This document shows, one piece after another, positions 8,185 to 17,453 of a stretch of DNA of 64,000 nt (positions within the stretch are counted from its first letter, which is position 1; each line of letters opens with the position of its first letter). Below the pieces are notes generated by a model, which ran no database searches, was not told the origin of the DNA, and saw only the letters and a list, made by a program, of their open reading frames with translations. A program made the translations under genes and the position numbers. Source of the stretch: Pseudomonadota bacterium (GTDB taxonomy: Bacteria > Pseudomonadota > Alphaproteobacteria > Micropepsales > Micropepsaceae); assembly GCA_018241025.1 (NCBI GenBank), contig JAFEEQ010000004.1, positions 186,001 through 250,000 on the forward strand, in the 5' to 3' direction.

Positions 8185-8213
8185 CGGCGGCCGGAACCGG
8201 GTTCCGGCCGCCG
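8185..8213 (-). terminator. Strong GC hairpin after the alpha/beta hydrolase gene
   Basis: CGGCGGCCGGAAC (8185-8197) and GTTCCGGCCGCCG (8201-8213) form a perfect 13-pair stem with a three-base loop, 8 bases downstream of the hydrolase stop. No T-run follows on the minus strand (GGTATTACAG), so it may be a weak or Rho-assisted terminator, or a 3' stabilising hairpin. Confidence 0.55.
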
Positions 8214-8220
8214 TGTTGCG

Positions 8221-9186
8221 TCAGCTCTTGATGAATGCCAGCAGGTCCGGGTTCAGCACGTCGGCGTGAACCGTCAGCATGCCGTGCGGATAGCCGTCAT
8301 AGCTCTTGAGCGTTCCGTGCTTCAGCAGCTTCACCGACAGGGGGGCGGAGTCCGCATAGGGTACGATCTGGTCGTCGGTGCCGTGCATCACCAGCACCGG
8401 AACGTCGATTGCCTTCAGGTCCTCGGTGAAATCGGTCTCGGAAAACGCCTTGATGCAGTCGTAGTGCGCCTTGGCGCCACCCATCATGCCCTGGCGCCAC
8501 CAGTTCTCGATCACGCCTTGGCTCACTTTCGCACCGGGCCGGTTGAAGCCGTAGAACGGACCGGACGGCACATCGAGGAAGAACTGCGCGCGGTTCGCTG
8601 CCAGTGCCGCGCGGAGGCCGTCGAACGCCTCGATCGGCGTGCCGCCCGGGTTCTTCTCCGATTTGACCATGATCGGCGGCACCGCGCCGGCGATCACCGC
8701 CTTGGCCACACGGCCCGGCTTGGCGCGGGCGACGTAGTGTACGACCTCGCCGCCACCGGTCGAATGACCGATATGCACCGCGCCCTTGAGGTTGAGCGCA
8801 TCGGTCAGCTCGATCATATCGGCGGCATAGTGGTCCATGTCGTTGCCCTCCCAGGTCTGGGTCGAGCGGCCATGGCCACGCCGATCATGCGCAATCACAC
8901 GATAGCCCTGCGCGAGGAAGTAGAGCATCTGCGCGTCCCAATCGTCGGCGCTCAGCGGCCAGCCGTGATGGAAGACGATGGGCTGGGCCGTCTTCGGTCC
9001 CCAATCCTTATAAAAAATCGTGACGCCGTCCTTGGTCGTGATCGTATCCATGCTCGAGATCCTCTTGGTTGGATGATTGGCGGCGGCGGCTTCGGTCATT
9101 GTCATCGGCGCAACGCCCGCGACAGCCAGACCGACGCCGGCAGCAAGTACGCTGCGCCGCGATGGGGCACGCCAGTCCTGGGACAC
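8221..9186 (-). CDS. Tat-exported alpha/beta hydrolase (non-haem chloroperoxidase-like)
   Basis: The N-terminus ([20 protein letters not shown]) has a twin-arginine motif and hydrophobic stretch, with likely cleavage near residues 35-40. The mature part is a classic perhydrolase fold: oxyanion [11 protein letters not shown], nucleophile elbow [13 protein letters not shown], acid D in [11 protein letters not shown] and H in YDGYPHGML. Close relatives are cofactor-free bromo/chloroperoxidases and arylesterases, normally cytoplasmic; a second in-frame Met at [14 protein letters not shown] would give the usual cytoplasmic form. I favour the long form because the Tat leader is complete. Confidence 0.85.
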   Translation of the reverse strand: MSQDWRAPSRRSVLAAGVGLAVAGVAPMTMTEAAAANHPTKRISSMDTITTKDGVTIFYKDWGPKTAQPIVFHHGWPLSADDWDAQMLYFLAQGYRVIAHDRRGHGRSTQTWEGNDMDHYAADMIELTDALNLKGAVHIGHSTGGGEVVHYVARAKPGRVAKAVIAGAVPPIMVKSEKNPGGTPIEAFDGLRAALAANRAQFFLDVPSGPFYGFNRPGAKVSQGVIENWWRQGMMGGAKAHYDCIKAFSETDFTEDLKAIDVPVLVMHGTDDQIVPYADSAPLSVKLLKHGTLKSYDGYPHGMLTVHADVLNPDLLAFIKS

Positions 9187-9306
9187 AACCGTTCCCCTCC
9201 CATGGGTCTATCGGCAGTGGGCAGCAGCATAGCCGAGCGGCAGCGGCCTGCCATCAGACCTTCGTCCGATGTCTGCGGCACCTGCCGATGGAGAGAGGCG
9301 GAAGGT

Positions 9307-9906
9307 TCAGGCTTTTTCGCTGAGCGAGCCCTTGGTCGACGCGACGCCGCCTTCCAGCCGCTCATCCGGCGCCACCGCCTGGCGCAGCGCGCGCGCAAGG
9401 CCCTTGAAGCAGGTCTCGACGATGTGATGGCTGTTCTCGCCGTAGAGGTTCTCGACATGCAGGCAGATGCCGGCGTTCTGGGCGAAGGCCTGGAACCACT
9501 CTTTGAACAGTTCGGTGTCCATCTCGCCCAGCTTGGGCTTCGGAATGTTCACCTTCCAGATCAGATAGGGCCGGTTGGAGACGTCGATGGCGACGCGGGT
9601 CAGCGTCTCGTCCATCGGGATCGTCGCGGCGCCGAAGCGCGTGATGCCGGCAAAGTCGCCGAGCGCCTTCTTCACCGCCTGACCGATGACGATGCCGGTG
9701 TCCTCGGTGGTGTGGTGATAGTCGACATGCAGATCGCCCTCCGCCCGCACCTTCAGGTCGATCATCGAATGACGCGCGAAACTGTCGAGCATGTGGTCGA
9801 GGAAGCCGATACCGGTCTCGATATCCCCCTCGCCCGAGCCGTCGAGGTCGAGGGACACCGTGATGTCGGTCTCGCGGGTCTTCCGTTCGACAATGGCGGT
9901 ACGCAT
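9307..9906 (-). CDS. hisB: Imidazoleglycerol-phosphate dehydratase
   Basis: HisB dehydrates imidazole glycerol phosphate to imidazole acetol phosphate, step six of histidine synthesis. The 199-residue protein has the duplicated metal-binding signature: [25 protein letters not shown], then the second half-site [18 protein letters not shown]. It is the monofunctional type, without the N-terminal phosphatase domain of E. coli HisB. No hisH, hisA or hisF follows, although in many relatives these sit between hisB and hslV; here an acid phosphatase gene separates hisB from hslVU. Confidence 0.96.
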   Translation of the reverse strand: MRTAIVERKTRETDITVSLDLDGSGEGDIETGIGFLDHMLDSFARHSMIDLKVRAEGDLHVDYHHTTEDTGIVIGQAVKKALGDFAGITRFGAATIPMDETLTRVAIDVSNRPYLIWKVNIPKPKLGEMDTELFKEWFQAFAQNAGICLHVENLYGENSHHIVETCFKGLARALRQAVAPDERLEGGVASTKGSLSEKA

Positions 9907-9978
9907 GGCAGTCTCCGTTCGCCCCCTCTTAACCCAAAGCGCGGGAGAAGTCGTTAACCAGGCCGCCTCCCGCCGCCA

Positions 9979-10800
9979 TCACCTCTCGGGATTGCGTTGC
10001 CAGTTGCCGTACATCGGATTGGGGATCAGGAACAGATGGTCACCGATGCCGGCACCCGCATCCATCTGATTCATCGCCCGCTCGATCCGCCCGGTCTTGT
10101 CGAGCACGGCAAGATCGGTCACCTGGTCGCCGATCCACATCACGGTGCGCGGCTTGCCGCCGAACTTTTTCGCAAGGATGTCCTTCACCGCGCGCCAGCG
10201 CTCGGTCTTGTCGGAATGGTCGCCGCTCATGCCGACCTCGTAGTCAAACCAGATTCCGGCCTTCTTCAGATTGTCCTGGGTGATCGCGTCCTGATCGGCA
10301 GCGCGGTTGGTCACGATGGCGACATAGCCACCCAGGCGATGCACCGCGTTGGTGAAGGCCGCGGCGCCGGGTACGTCGCCGGCGAGTTCGGCGGTGACCC
10401 AGCTCCGCCACATCGCGTCTTCGAACAGGCTGCCGCAAGCCTGCCGTTCGCGCTCGAACAACGAATTGTCGATCACGGTCTCGTCGGCATCGAGGATCAC
10501 GACCCAGCCGCCACGCCTGAAGCGCCTGGCCATGCGCTCGGCCGCGGCAAGCGCCCCGTCGTAGGCGCTCACGGCGATGCGGCAATATTCCAGCGAATCG
10601 CGCTGCCAATGGGTCGCGGTCTGAATCTTTTCCTTCGGCACCGGGCATTGCCAGGGATGCGCATCCCCGGACGCGACGGGCGGAACGATCACGGTCCTTG
10701 TCAGCCGGGCCTGGCAGTCATAGGTGATGGGGGCAGACAGCGCCGGCCCGATGCCGAGCGCGACGGCCAATAGGCCAAATGCTACAACGAGATATCGCAA
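9979..10800 (-). CDS. HAD class IIIB acid phosphatase, secreted
   Basis: The 273-residue protein begins with a signal peptide (MRYLVVAFGLLAVALGIGPALSA) and belongs to the acid phosphatase/e(P4)-like HAD-IIIB group: motif I VILDADETVIDNS, motif II AIVTNRAADQD, lysine K in SDKTERWRAV and motif IV MWIGDQVTD. Members dephosphorylate nucleoside monophosphates in the periplasm or at the outer membrane; no lipobox cysteine is visible, so it is probably soluble. Divergent from hslV with only about 60 bases between the starts, and 72 bases upstream of hisB on the same strand. Confidence 0.82.
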   Translation of the reverse strand: MRYLVVAFGLLAVALGIGPALSAPITYDCQARLTRTVIVPPVASGDAHPWQCPVPKEKIQTATHWQRDSLEYCRIAVSAYDGALAAAERMARRFRRGGWVVILDADETVIDNSLFERERQACGSLFEDAMWRSWVTAELAGDVPGAAAFTNAVHRLGGYVAIVTNRAADQDAITQDNLKKAGIWFDYEVGMSGDHSDKTERWRAVKDILAKKFGGKPRTVMWIGDQVTDLAVLDKTGRIERAMNQMDAGAGIGDHLFLIPNPMYGNWQRNPER

Positions 10801-10861
10801 TTTTTCCCCCCGAACGCGGTCGGCGCAGCATAGGTGACGTTTTTATGACGGCGAAGCAGAA

Positions 10862-11386
10862 ATGACGACGATCTTGTCAGTACGCAAAGGCGGCAAGGTC
10901 GTCGTCGCCGGCGACGGCCAGGTCACCGCGGGCAATACGGTGATGAAGTCCAACGCCCGCAAGGTGCGCCGCATCGGCAAGGGCGATGTGATCGTCGGCT
11001 TCGCCGGTGCGACCGCCGACGCCTTTGCGCTCTCCGAACGCCTCGAAGCCAAGATCGAACAGCATCCCGGCAATCTCGCCCGTGCCTGTGTCGAGCTCGC
11101 GAAGGACTGGCGCACGGATCGCTATCTGCGCCAGCTCGAGGCGATGATGGCGGTCGCCGACGCCAAGACCTCGCTCATCCTGTCCGGAACCGGCGATGTG
11201 GTCGAACCGACGGACGGACTGATCGGAATCGGCTCCGGCGGAGCCTTCGCGCTCGCTGCCGCGCGGGCGCTGTTCGATCTCGATCTGTCCGCCGAAGAGA
11301 TCGCCCGCCGCGCGATGAAGATCGCCGCCGACATCTGCATCTACACCAACGAAAACCTCGTCATCGAAAGTCTCGACAGCGTATGA
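10862..11386 (+). CDS. hslV: ATP-dependent protease HslVU peptidase subunit
   Basis: HslV (ClpQ) is the proteasome-like threonine peptidase of the HslVU complex. The 174-residue protein begins [20 protein letters not shown]; removal of Met exposes the catalytic N-terminal Thr. [26 protein letters not shown] and [19 protein letters not shown] are family hallmarks. This is the shortest form: many alphaproteobacterial HslV have several extra N-terminal residues, but an upstream ATG at 10844 reads into a stop. Its stop overlaps the hslU start by 4 bases. Confidence 0.97.
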   Translation: MTTILSVRKGGKVVVAGDGQVTAGNTVMKSNARKVRRIGKGDVIVGFAGATADAFALSERLEAKIEQHPGNLARACVELAKDWRTDRYLRQLEAMMAVADAKTSLILSGTGDVVEPTDGLIGIGSGGAFALAAARALFDLDLSAEEIARRAMKIAADICIYTNENLVIESLDSV

Positions 11387-12699
11387 GTTCGTCCTTCACC
11401 CCCCGTGAGATCGTTTCCGAACTGGACCGGCACATCGTCGGTCAGCATGAAGCCAAGCGTGCCGTTGCCATCGCGCTGCGCAACCGCTGGCGCCGTCAGC
11501 AGCTCGATCCGGCGCTGCGCGAAGAGGTCCTTCCGAAGAATATCCTGATGATCGGCCCGACCGGCGTCGGCAAGACCGAGATCTCGCGGCGCCTCGCACG
11601 GCTCGCCGAAGCGCCGTTCATCAAGGTCGAAGCGACCAAGTTCACCGAAGTCGGCTATGTCGGCCGCGACGTCGAACAGATCGTGCGCGACCTCATCGAG
11701 GTCGGAATCGCCCAGGTCCGCGCCGCGCGCCGCCGCGACGTCGAAGCCCAGGCCGAAGCTCGCGCCGAAGACCGCATGCTCGATGCGCTGGTCGGCAACT
11801 CGTCGGGCGCGACCCGCGAGACGTTCCGCAAGCAGCTGCGCCAGGGCGAACTCGACCAGAAGGAAGTCGAGCTTGAAATGAAGGATGCCGGCGGCAATCC
11901 GCTCGGCAACATCTTCGACATCCCGGGCATGGGCAACGGGCAGGTCTCGATGGTCAACATCTCGGACATGCTCGGGAAGGCGCTCGGCGGCAAAGGCAAG
12001 AAGCGGCGCATGACGGTCGCCGAGGCGCATGCACCGCTGGTCGCCGAGGAAGCCGACAAGCTGCTCGACGAAGATGCGATCCTGCGCGAGGCGATCCACA
12101 CCGTCGAAAATCACGGCATCGTCTTCCTCGACGAGATCGACAAGATCTGCGCCCGCAGCGAAATGCGCGGCGGCGGCGATGTCTCGCGGGAAGGCGTGCA
12201 ACGCGATCTTCTGCCGCTGATCGAAGGCACGACGGTCGCGACCAAGCATGGCCAGGTGAAGACCGATCACATCCTCTTCATCGCGTCCGGAGCGTTCCAC
12301 ATTGCCAAGCCGTCCGATCTTCTGCCGGAGCTTCAGGGCCGCCTACCGATCCGCGTCGAGCTCAAGGCGCTGACCCGCGACGATTTCCAGCGCATCCTGA
12401 CCGAACCGGAAGCAAGCCTGATCCGTCAGTATGTCGCGCTGATGCAGACCGAGGGCGTGACGCTCGACTTCACGCCGGACGGTATCGGCGCCATCGCCGA
12501 CGTCGCCGCGCAGGTGAATGCCAGCGTCGAGAATATCGGCGCGCGCCGGCTGCAGACCGTGATGGAGCGCGTGCTCGACGATGCCAGTTACTCGGCCAGC
12601 GAACGCGGCGGCGAGAAGATCGTGATCGACGCCGCCTATGTCCATGCCCGGGTCGACGACCTCGCCAAGGACCAGGACCTGTCGCGGTTCATCCTCTGA
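11383..12699 (+). CDS. hslU: ATP-dependent protease HslVU ATPase subunit
   Basis: HslU (ClpY) is the AAA+ unfoldase that feeds substrates to HslV. The 438-residue protein has Walker [11 protein letters not shown], the GYVGRD pore loop ([11 protein letters not shown]), an intermediate domain of about residues 110-230, Walker [12 protein letters not shown] and a sensor region ending DLSRFIL, the C-terminal tail that inserts into HslV to activate it. ATGA overlap with hslV supports equimolar translation. Confidence 0.98.
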   Translation: MSSSFTPREIVSELDRHIVGQHEAKRAVAIALRNRWRRQQLDPALREEVLPKNILMIGPTGVGKTEISRRLARLAEAPFIKVEATKFTEVGYVGRDVEQIVRDLIEVGIAQVRAARRRDVEAQAEARAEDRMLDALVGNSSGATRETFRKQLRQGELDQKEVELEMKDAGGNPLGNIFDIPGMGNGQVSMVNISDMLGKALGGKGKKRRMTVAEAHAPLVAEEADKLLDEDAILREAIHTVENHGIVFLDEIDKICARSEMRGGGDVSREGVQRDLLPLIEGTTVATKHGQVKTDHILFIASGAFHIAKPSDLLPELQGRLPIRVELKALTRDDFQRILTEPEASLIRQYVALMQTEGVTLDFTPDGIGAIADVAAQVNASVENIGARRLQTVMERVLDDASYSASERGGEKIVIDAAYVHARVDDLAKDQDLSRFIL

Positions 12700-12725
12700 C
12701 GGCGGTGGCGCAATGTCGCCGCCGT
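12699..12725 (+). terminator. Hairpin after hslU
   Basis: Starting at the last base of the hslU stop codon, two 12-base arms with three G-U pairs (outer 7 pairs ACGGCGG/CCGCCGT) enclose a CAA loop. No T-run follows, so it is either a weak terminator or a 3'-end stabiliser of the hslVU message. Confidence 0.45.
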
Positions 12726-12845
12726 AATCTCCAGCCCGTGGTTTGGTGCACGCGCCTGCGGGGCCGCGCCGGCGTGATCGAGGCTCCAATTCGAGCGTCG
12801 CGCAATTGACCGGAAAACGTGGAAAATAGGGGCGGCTACCCGCGC

Positions 12846-12895
12846 GCTGTTGACCCCAAGGGGAATCCTTGCAAGAAGTCCCCGCCCGCGACAGC
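12846..12895 (+). promoter_or_regulatory. Structured leader of metK (candidate cis-regulatory RNA)
   Basis: Between hslU and metK the bases GCTGTTG (12846-12852) can pair with CGACAGC (12889-12895), enclosing GGGGA (12860-12864) paired with TCCCC (12879-12883), whose loop contains CCTTGCAAG. The structure ends 18 bases before the metK ATG, with the Shine-Dalgarno AAAGGAA directly after it. Position before metK suggests SAM-responsive control, but I could not match SAM-II, SAM-V or SAM/SAH consensus features; treat as unassigned. Confidence 0.4.
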
Positions 12896-12913
12896 ATATA
12901 AAGGAATTCGCAT

Positions 12914-14104
12914 ATGTCCCGTTCGAACTACCTCTTTACCAGCGAAAGCGTGTCCGAGGGCCACCCCGACAAGGTGTCCGACCGCATTTCCGACGAGGTG
13001 GTCGATCTGTTCTTCCGTGAAGGCCCCAAGAGCGGCCTGTCGGAGTGGGATATCCGCGCCGCCTGCGAAACCCTCTGCACCACCAACCGCGTCGTGATCG
13101 CCGGCGAGACCCGTGGCCCGAAGCATATCGGCCCTGCCGAAGTCGAAGAGGTCGCGCGCCAGGCAATCAAGGCGATCGGCTACGAGCAGGAAGGCTTCCA
13201 CTGGAAGAACGCCCAGGTCGAAGTGTTGCTGCATGCGCAGTCGGCGCACATCGCCCAGGGCGTCGACGCTTCGGGCAACAAGGATGAGGGCGCGGGCGAC
13301 CAGGGCATCATGTTCGGCTATGCCTGCCGCGAGACCCCGGCGCTGATGCCGGCGCCGCTGTTCTACAGCCACAAGATCCTGAAGCTACTCGCAGATGCAC
13401 GCCATGCCGGCAAGGAGCCCGCGCTCCAGCCCGACGCCAAGAGCCAGGTCACTCTGCGCTACGAGAACGGCAAGCCGGTCGAAGTGACCCAGATCGTGCT
13501 CTCGACCCAGCACACCAGCGAGGATCAGACTTCCGCCCATATCCGCGAAATCGTCGAGCCCTATATCCGCAAGGCGCTGCCCGCCGAATGGATCAGCGCC
13601 AAGACGGTCTGGCACATCAACCCGACCGGCGCCTTCGTCATCGGCGGTCCCGATGGCGATTGCGGCCTCACCGGGCGCAAGATCATCGTCGACACCTACG
13701 GCGGCGCGGCCCCGCATGGCGGCGGCGCTTTTTCGGGCAAGGACCCGACCAAGGTCGACCGCTCGGCTGCCTATGCCGCGCGCTATCTCGCCAAGAACGT
13801 CGTGGCCTCGGGTGTTGCCGATCGCTGCACGATTCAGATCGCCTACGCCATCGGCGTCGCCGAGCCGCTGTCGGTCTATGTCGACACCCACGGAACCGGC
13901 AAAGTCGACGAAGCAAAGCTCGAAACGATCCTCCCGGAACTGATGAGCCTCAAGCCCCGCGGCATCCGCACGCATCTGGGCCTCAACAAGCCGATCTATG
14001 CCCGCACCTCGGCCTACGGCCATTTCGGCCGCGAACCCGATGCCGATGGTGGCTTCTCCTGGGAAAAGACCGACCTCGCCGGCGCGATCAAGGCCGCGGT
14101 CTAG
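12914..14104 (+). CDS. metK: S-adenosylmethionine synthetase
   Basis: MetK makes SAM from methionine and ATP, releasing phosphate and pyrophosphate. The 396-residue protein has [18 protein letters not shown] at the N-terminus (ATP-binding His and Mg Asp), [13 protein letters not shown] (methionine/active-site loop), the P-loop-like [22 protein letters not shown] and the C-terminal HFGREP. Full-length for the family. It is preceded by a structured leader and followed by a palindrome and trmB on the same strand; SAM is the cofactor of TrmB, a plausible but unproven functional link. Confidence 0.98.
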   Translation: MSRSNYLFTSESVSEGHPDKVSDRISDEVVDLFFREGPKSGLSEWDIRAACETLCTTNRVVIAGETRGPKHIGPAEVEEVARQAIKAIGYEQEGFHWKNAQVEVLLHAQSAHIAQGVDASGNKDEGAGDQGIMFGYACRETPALMPAPLFYSHKILKLLADARHAGKEPALQPDAKSQVTLRYENGKPVEVTQIVLSTQHTSEDQTSAHIREIVEPYIRKALPAEWISAKTVWHINPTGAFVIGGPDGDCGLTGRKIIVDTYGGAAPHGGGAFSGKDPTKVDRSAAYAARYLAKNVVASGVADRCTIQIAYAIGVAEPLSVYVDTHGTGKVDEAKLETILPELMSLKPRGIRTHLGLNKPIYARTSAYGHFGREPDADGGFSWEKTDLAGAIKAAV

Positions 14105-14124
14105 GTTCCGTTCGATTGCGCTAA

Positions 14125-14152
14125 GCTGTCATCCCCGGCCGGGGATGGCAGC
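14125..14152. repeat. Palindromic intergenic repeat, copy 1
   Basis: GCTGTCATCCCCGG and CCGGGGATGGCAGC form a 14-pair inverted repeat with one T-G pair between metK and trmB. The GTCATC...GATGRC ends also occur in the intergenic repeat at 40679-40716, so this is probably a REP-like chromosomal repeat. A TTTT at 14157-14160 follows, so it could also attenuate transcription between metK and trmB. Confidence 0.55.
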
Positions 14153-14163
14153 GAAGTTTTGAA

Positions 14164-14904
14164 ATGAACGACACCCCCCAGCGTCAGCGCCGTCAGATTT
14201 ATGGGCGCCGTAAGGGTCCGAAGCTCTCGGCCCATCAGGATGAATTGCGTCAGACGTTACTGCCGGCGCTCTTGCTCAAGCTCGAACAGGGTGCCGATCC
14301 TCGCACCTATTTTTCAGCTCCACATCGTGGAGAGGTCGATGCACGGAGCGCATCGGGTGGGGATGTCAGCGATGTCTGGCTCGAAGTCGGCTATGGCGGT
14401 GGCGAGCATCTGCTCTGGCAGGCGCAGCACCATCCCAATATCGGCCTGATCGGCGCCGAGCCTTACATCTCCGGCACCGCCAAACTCCTCAGCAAGCTCG
14501 ACCGGCAGCCGGTCTCGAATATCCGTCTGTATGAAGACGACGCACGCGACATCATCGCGGCGCTGCCCGACGCCAGCATCGGCCGCTTCTTCCTGCTTTT
14601 CCCCGACCCCTGGCCGAAGACACGCCACCACAAGCGCCGCTTTCTCCAGATGGACCTGCTCGACCAGCTCGCCCGCGTGCTGAAGCCGGGCGCGGAACTG
14701 CGCTTCGCCAGCGACGATGCCGGCTATCTCGCCTATGCGCTCGAGCGGCTGATGGCGCACCCCGCCTTTGCCTGGACAGCGCAAGGTCCCTCGGACTGGA
14801 AAACCCGCCCCGAAGGCTGGCCGCCGACGCGCTACGAAGCCAAGGAGCTGCACGGCCCGCCGGCATTCCTCCGCTTCTTGCGGACTGATAGAATGGCTGC
14901 ATGA
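14164..14904 (+). CDS. trmB: tRNA (guanine(46)-N7)-methyltransferase
   Basis: TrmB methylates N7 of G46 in the variable loop of tRNAs using SAM. The 246-residue protein has the SAM site WLEVGYGGGEHLLWQA (G-rich motif), IGAEPYISGTAKLL, the DDARDII acidic segment and the hallmark FLLFPDPWPKTRHHKRRFL. The N-terminal RQIYGRRKGPKLSAHQDELR is typical of alphaproteobacteria. Its stop overlaps the start of a small membrane protein gene by 4 bases. Confidence 0.96.
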   Translation: MNDTPQRQRRQIYGRRKGPKLSAHQDELRQTLLPALLLKLEQGADPRTYFSAPHRGEVDARSASGGDVSDVWLEVGYGGGEHLLWQAQHHPNIGLIGAEPYISGTAKLLSKLDRQPVSNIRLYEDDARDIIAALPDASIGRFFLLFPDPWPKTRHHKRRFLQMDLLDQLARVLKPGAELRFASDDAGYLAYALERLMAHPAFAWTAQGPSDWKTRPEGWPPTRYEAKELHGPPAFLRFLRTDRMAA

Positions 14905-15182
14905 CGGACGATGACGACGACAAGCGGCTGCCGCTTCACGCCTATGCCGACCTGTTTCCCATTCTCCTGGCGGCGCTTCTGACGGCTGCGGCCATCGGCA
15001 TGTACTTCGTCCAGTTCAGCGTCGGCTCTGGCGAGCCTGAAGCGCCGCCCTCTCCGCCGCCGGCCGCCAACCATGGCGAGGTCTCCATCGGCATCGGCGA
15101 AGGCAGCACGATCCATCCGGTCCATCCGGTTGAGGCGCCTGGCGATGACCCGTCGCCGGATGGTGCCAAGGCCCACCCTTGA
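14901..15182 (+). CDS. Small acidic single-pass membrane protein, unknown
   Basis: The 93-residue product begins MTDDDDDKRLPLHAYADL, has one transmembrane helix (PILLAALLTAAAIGMYFVQF, about residues 20-39) and a Pro/Glu/His-rich low-complexity tail likely on the far side of the membrane. It overlaps trmB by an ATGA junction, which supports that it is real and translated with trmB. I recognise no domain. Confidence 0.6.
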   Translation: MTDDDDDKRLPLHAYADLFPILLAALLTAAAIGMYFVQFSVGSGEPEAPPSPPPAANHGEVSIGIGEGSTIHPVHPVEAPGDDPSPDGAKAHP

Positions 15183-15220
15183 ATTCGTGCAGCACGAAGC
15201 GTAGATAGCGCCCATCCCAG

Positions 15221-15262
15221 ACAACAGAGCGTACTGTTGTGTGGCGGTCCGAAAGGATCGCC
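15221..15262 (+). promoter_or_regulatory. Hairpins in the leader of the rimP-nusA-infB operon
   Basis: ACAACAG (15221-15227) pairs with CTGTTGT (15234-15240) across a 6-base loop, and GGCGGTCC (15243-15250) pairs with GGATCGCC (15255-15262) across a GAAA tetraloop, with one G-U pair. The second ends 25 bases before the AGGAG Shine-Dalgarno of rimP. nusA operons are commonly controlled by structured leaders; whether these hairpins attenuate is inferred only from position. Confidence 0.4.
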
Positions 15263-15301
15263 GCGCCGGGAAGTCGTTGGTTTTATTAGGAGAATGTCTC
15301 C

Positions 15302-15817
15302 ATTCTGTCGCAGATTGCCCATCTCGAGCCGATCATCGAAGGCGCCGTCGAGGCTGCCGGGTTCCGGCTCGTGCGCCTGCGCCTGATGGGCGGGCAGACC
15401 AAGACTCTTCAGATCATGGCCGAGCGGCCGGACGGCACGATGAATGTCGAGGATTGCGCCCGGCTCAGCCACGCGCTGCTCGATTTCATCGAGCGCGAAG
15501 ATCCGCTCGAGGGCGACTACGAACTCGAAGTCTCCTCGCCCGGCATCGACCGGCCGCTGACCCGTCTCGCCGATTTCGCCCGCTGGGCCGGCCACGAAGC
15601 CAAGCTTGAGCTGCACGCCGCCATCGATGGCCGCAAACGCTTTCGCGGCAAGCTGCTCGGCCTCGAAAGCCAGGATGTCACGATCGAGGCGCAGGGTCAG
15701 CGCTATGCCATTCCGTTCAAGCAGATCGCGGAGGCCAAGCTGGTGCTGACCGACGCGCTCATCGCCGAAGACCTGAAGGCGCGCAAACGCGCCGAGAACG
15801 ACACACCAACGAATTGA
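15302..15817 (+). CDS. rimP: Ribosome maturation factor RimP (apparent non-ATG start)
   Basis: RimP assists late assembly of the 30S subunit. The reading frame gives SQIAHLEPIIEGAVEAAGFRLVRLRLMGG, AERPDGTMNVEDCARLSHALLDF, YELEVSSPGIDRPLTR and an Sm-like C-terminal half, full-length for the family. No ATG, GTG or TTG exists in frame between the stop at 15287-15289 and this N-terminus; GTG at 15371 would delete the first conserved helix. AGGAG at 15288-15292 is 9 bases before ATT (15302) and 12 before CTG (15305), so an AUU start is the best reading. An ATG at 15294 is out of frame and only 1 base from the Shine-Dalgarno. A one-base assembly error is the alternative. Confidence 0.8.
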   Translation: MLSQIAHLEPIIEGAVEAAGFRLVRLRLMGGQTKTLQIMAERPDGTMNVEDCARLSHALLDFIEREDPLEGDYELEVSSPGIDRPLTRLADFARWAGHEAKLELHAAIDGRKRFRGKLLGLESQDVTIEAQGQRYAIPFKQIAEAKLVLTDALIAEDLKARKRAENDTPTN

Positions 15818-15851
15818 CGCGCCGTCCGGCGCATAAGGAGAGAAGACCATC

Positions 15852-17453
15852 ATGGCCGTTGCCGCTAACAGAACCGAGCTGCTGCAGATCGCGGACGCCG
15901 TCGCGCGCGACAAGTCGATCGAGAAGGACGTCGTCATCCAGGCGATGGCCGAAGCGATGCAGCGCGCCGCCAAGGCGCATTACGGCAGCGAAAACGACAT
16001 CCGTGTCGAGATCGATCCGAAGACGGGCGAGACCCATGTCTCGCGTTATCTCAACGTCGTCGAGCTCGTCGACAACGACAAGACCGAGATCAGCCTCGCC
16101 GACGCCCGCGCGCGCAACCCCGCCGCCCAGGTCGGCGACATCATCGCCGAGACCCTGCCGCCGGTCGATTTCAACCGCATCAACGCGCAGAACGCCAAGC
16201 AGGTCATCGTCCAGAAGGTGCGCGACGCCGAGCGCGAGCGCCAGTTCGACGAATACAAGGACCGCATCGGCGAAATCGTGCACGGCATCGTCAAGCGTTC
16301 GGAGTTCGGCTCCGTCGTCGTCGATCTCGGCCGCGCCGAAGGCGTCGTGCGCCGCGACGAGATGATCCCGCGCGAGAACTTCCGCCCCGGCGACCGCATC
16401 CGCGCCTATATCTACGACGTGCGCCGCGAGACCCGCGGGCCGCAGATTTTCCTGTCGCGCAGCCATCCGCAGTTCATGGTCCGCCTCTTCGCCCAGGAAG
16501 TGCCGGAAATCTATGACGGCATCATCGAGATCCGTGCCGTGGCGCGCGATCCCGGCAGCCGCGCCAAGATCGCGGTGATCTCGAAGGATTCGAGCATCGA
16601 TCCGGTCGGCGCCTGCGTCGGCATGCGCGGCGTGCGCGTCCAGGCCGTGGTGCAGGAGCTCCAGGGCGAGCGCATCGACATCATCCCGTGGAACGGCGAA
16701 GCGGCGACGTTCATCGTCAACGCGCTCGCGCCCGCCGAAGTCACCAAGGTCGTGCTCGACGAAGACACCAACCGCGTCGAAGTCGTCGTGCCCGACGAGC
16801 AGCTGTCGCTCGCCATCGGCCGCCGCGGCCAGAACGTCCGCCTCGCTTCGCAGCTCACCGGCTGGCAGATCGACATCCTGACCGAAGCCGAGGAATCCGA
16901 GCGCCGCCAGAAGGAATTCGCCGAACGCACCAAGCTCTACATGGAAGCGCTCGATGTCGACGAGACCGTTGCCCAGCTGCTCGCGTCGGAAGGCTTCGCC
17001 ACCATCGAGGACGTGGCTTATGTCCCGCTGAACGAGCTCTCTTCGGTCGAAGGCTTCGACGAGGAGACCGCGACGGAGCTTCAGCAGCGCGCGCTCGAAT
17101 TCATCGAGGCGAAGAACAAGGAAATGGACGACAAGCGTCGCGAACTCGGCGTTGCCGACGAGGTCCTCGAAGTCGAAGGCGTCACGCCGGCGATGGCCGT
17201 CGCGCTCGGCGAGAACGACATCAAGTCGCTCGAAGATCTGGCGGGCTGCGCCACAGACGATCTGCTCGGCTATTACGAGGTCAACAAGGAGAAGGAGCGC
17301 GTCCGGGTGCCGGGTGCGCTCGACGGCTTCAACCTCACTGCCGACGATGCCAATGCGATCATCATGCGTGCGCGCGTGACCGCGGGCTGGATCGAGGCTC
17401 CGGTCGAGGAAGAAGACGCACCGTCCGAAGCGGAGGAGGGCGAGACCGCTTGA
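15852..17453 (+). CDS. nusA: Transcription termination/antitermination factor NusA
   Basis: NusA binds RNA polymerase and nascent RNA to modulate pausing, termination and antitermination. The 533-residue protein has the polymerase-binding N-terminal domain (1-125), S1 domain ([20 protein letters not shown], about 135-200), KH1 and KH2 ([39 protein letters not shown]) and two C-terminal helix-hairpin-helix acidic repeats, the form typical of proteobacteria. It lies 34 bases after rimP, and its stop overlaps the ylxR start. Confidence 0.97.
   Translation: MAVAANRTELLQIADAVARDKSIEKDVVIQAMAEAMQRAAKAHYGSENDIRVEIDPKTGETHVSRYLNVVELVDNDKTEISLADARARNPAAQVGDIIAETLPPVDFNRINAQNAKQVIVQKVRDAERERQFDEYKDRIGEIVHGIVKRSEFGSVVVDLGRAEGVVRRDEMIPRENFRPGDRIRAYIYDVRRETRGPQIFLSRSHPQFMVRLFAQEVPEIYDGIIEIRAVARDPGSRAKIAVISKDSSIDPVGACVGMRGVRVQAVVQELQGERIDIIPWNGEAATFIVNALAPAEVTKVVLDEDTNRVEVVVPDEQLSLAIGRRGQNVRLASQLTGWQIDILTEAEESERRQKEFAERTKLYMEALDVDETVAQLLASEGFATIEDVAYVPLNELSSVEGFDEETATELQQRALEFIEAKNKEMDDKRRELGVADEVLEVEGVTPAMAVALGENDIKSLEDLAGCATDDLLGYYEVNKEKERVRVPGALDGFNLTADDANAIIMRARVTAGWIEAPVEEEDAPSEAEEGETA

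Noticed and set aside
12780-12913. SAM-II or SAM/SAH riboswitch before metK
   Set aside because: Short resemblance (CGCGCTG...TTGCAAG) but the SAM-II pairing partner and the CAACGGCTTCCTG core of SAM/SAH are missing; kept only as an unassigned structured leader.
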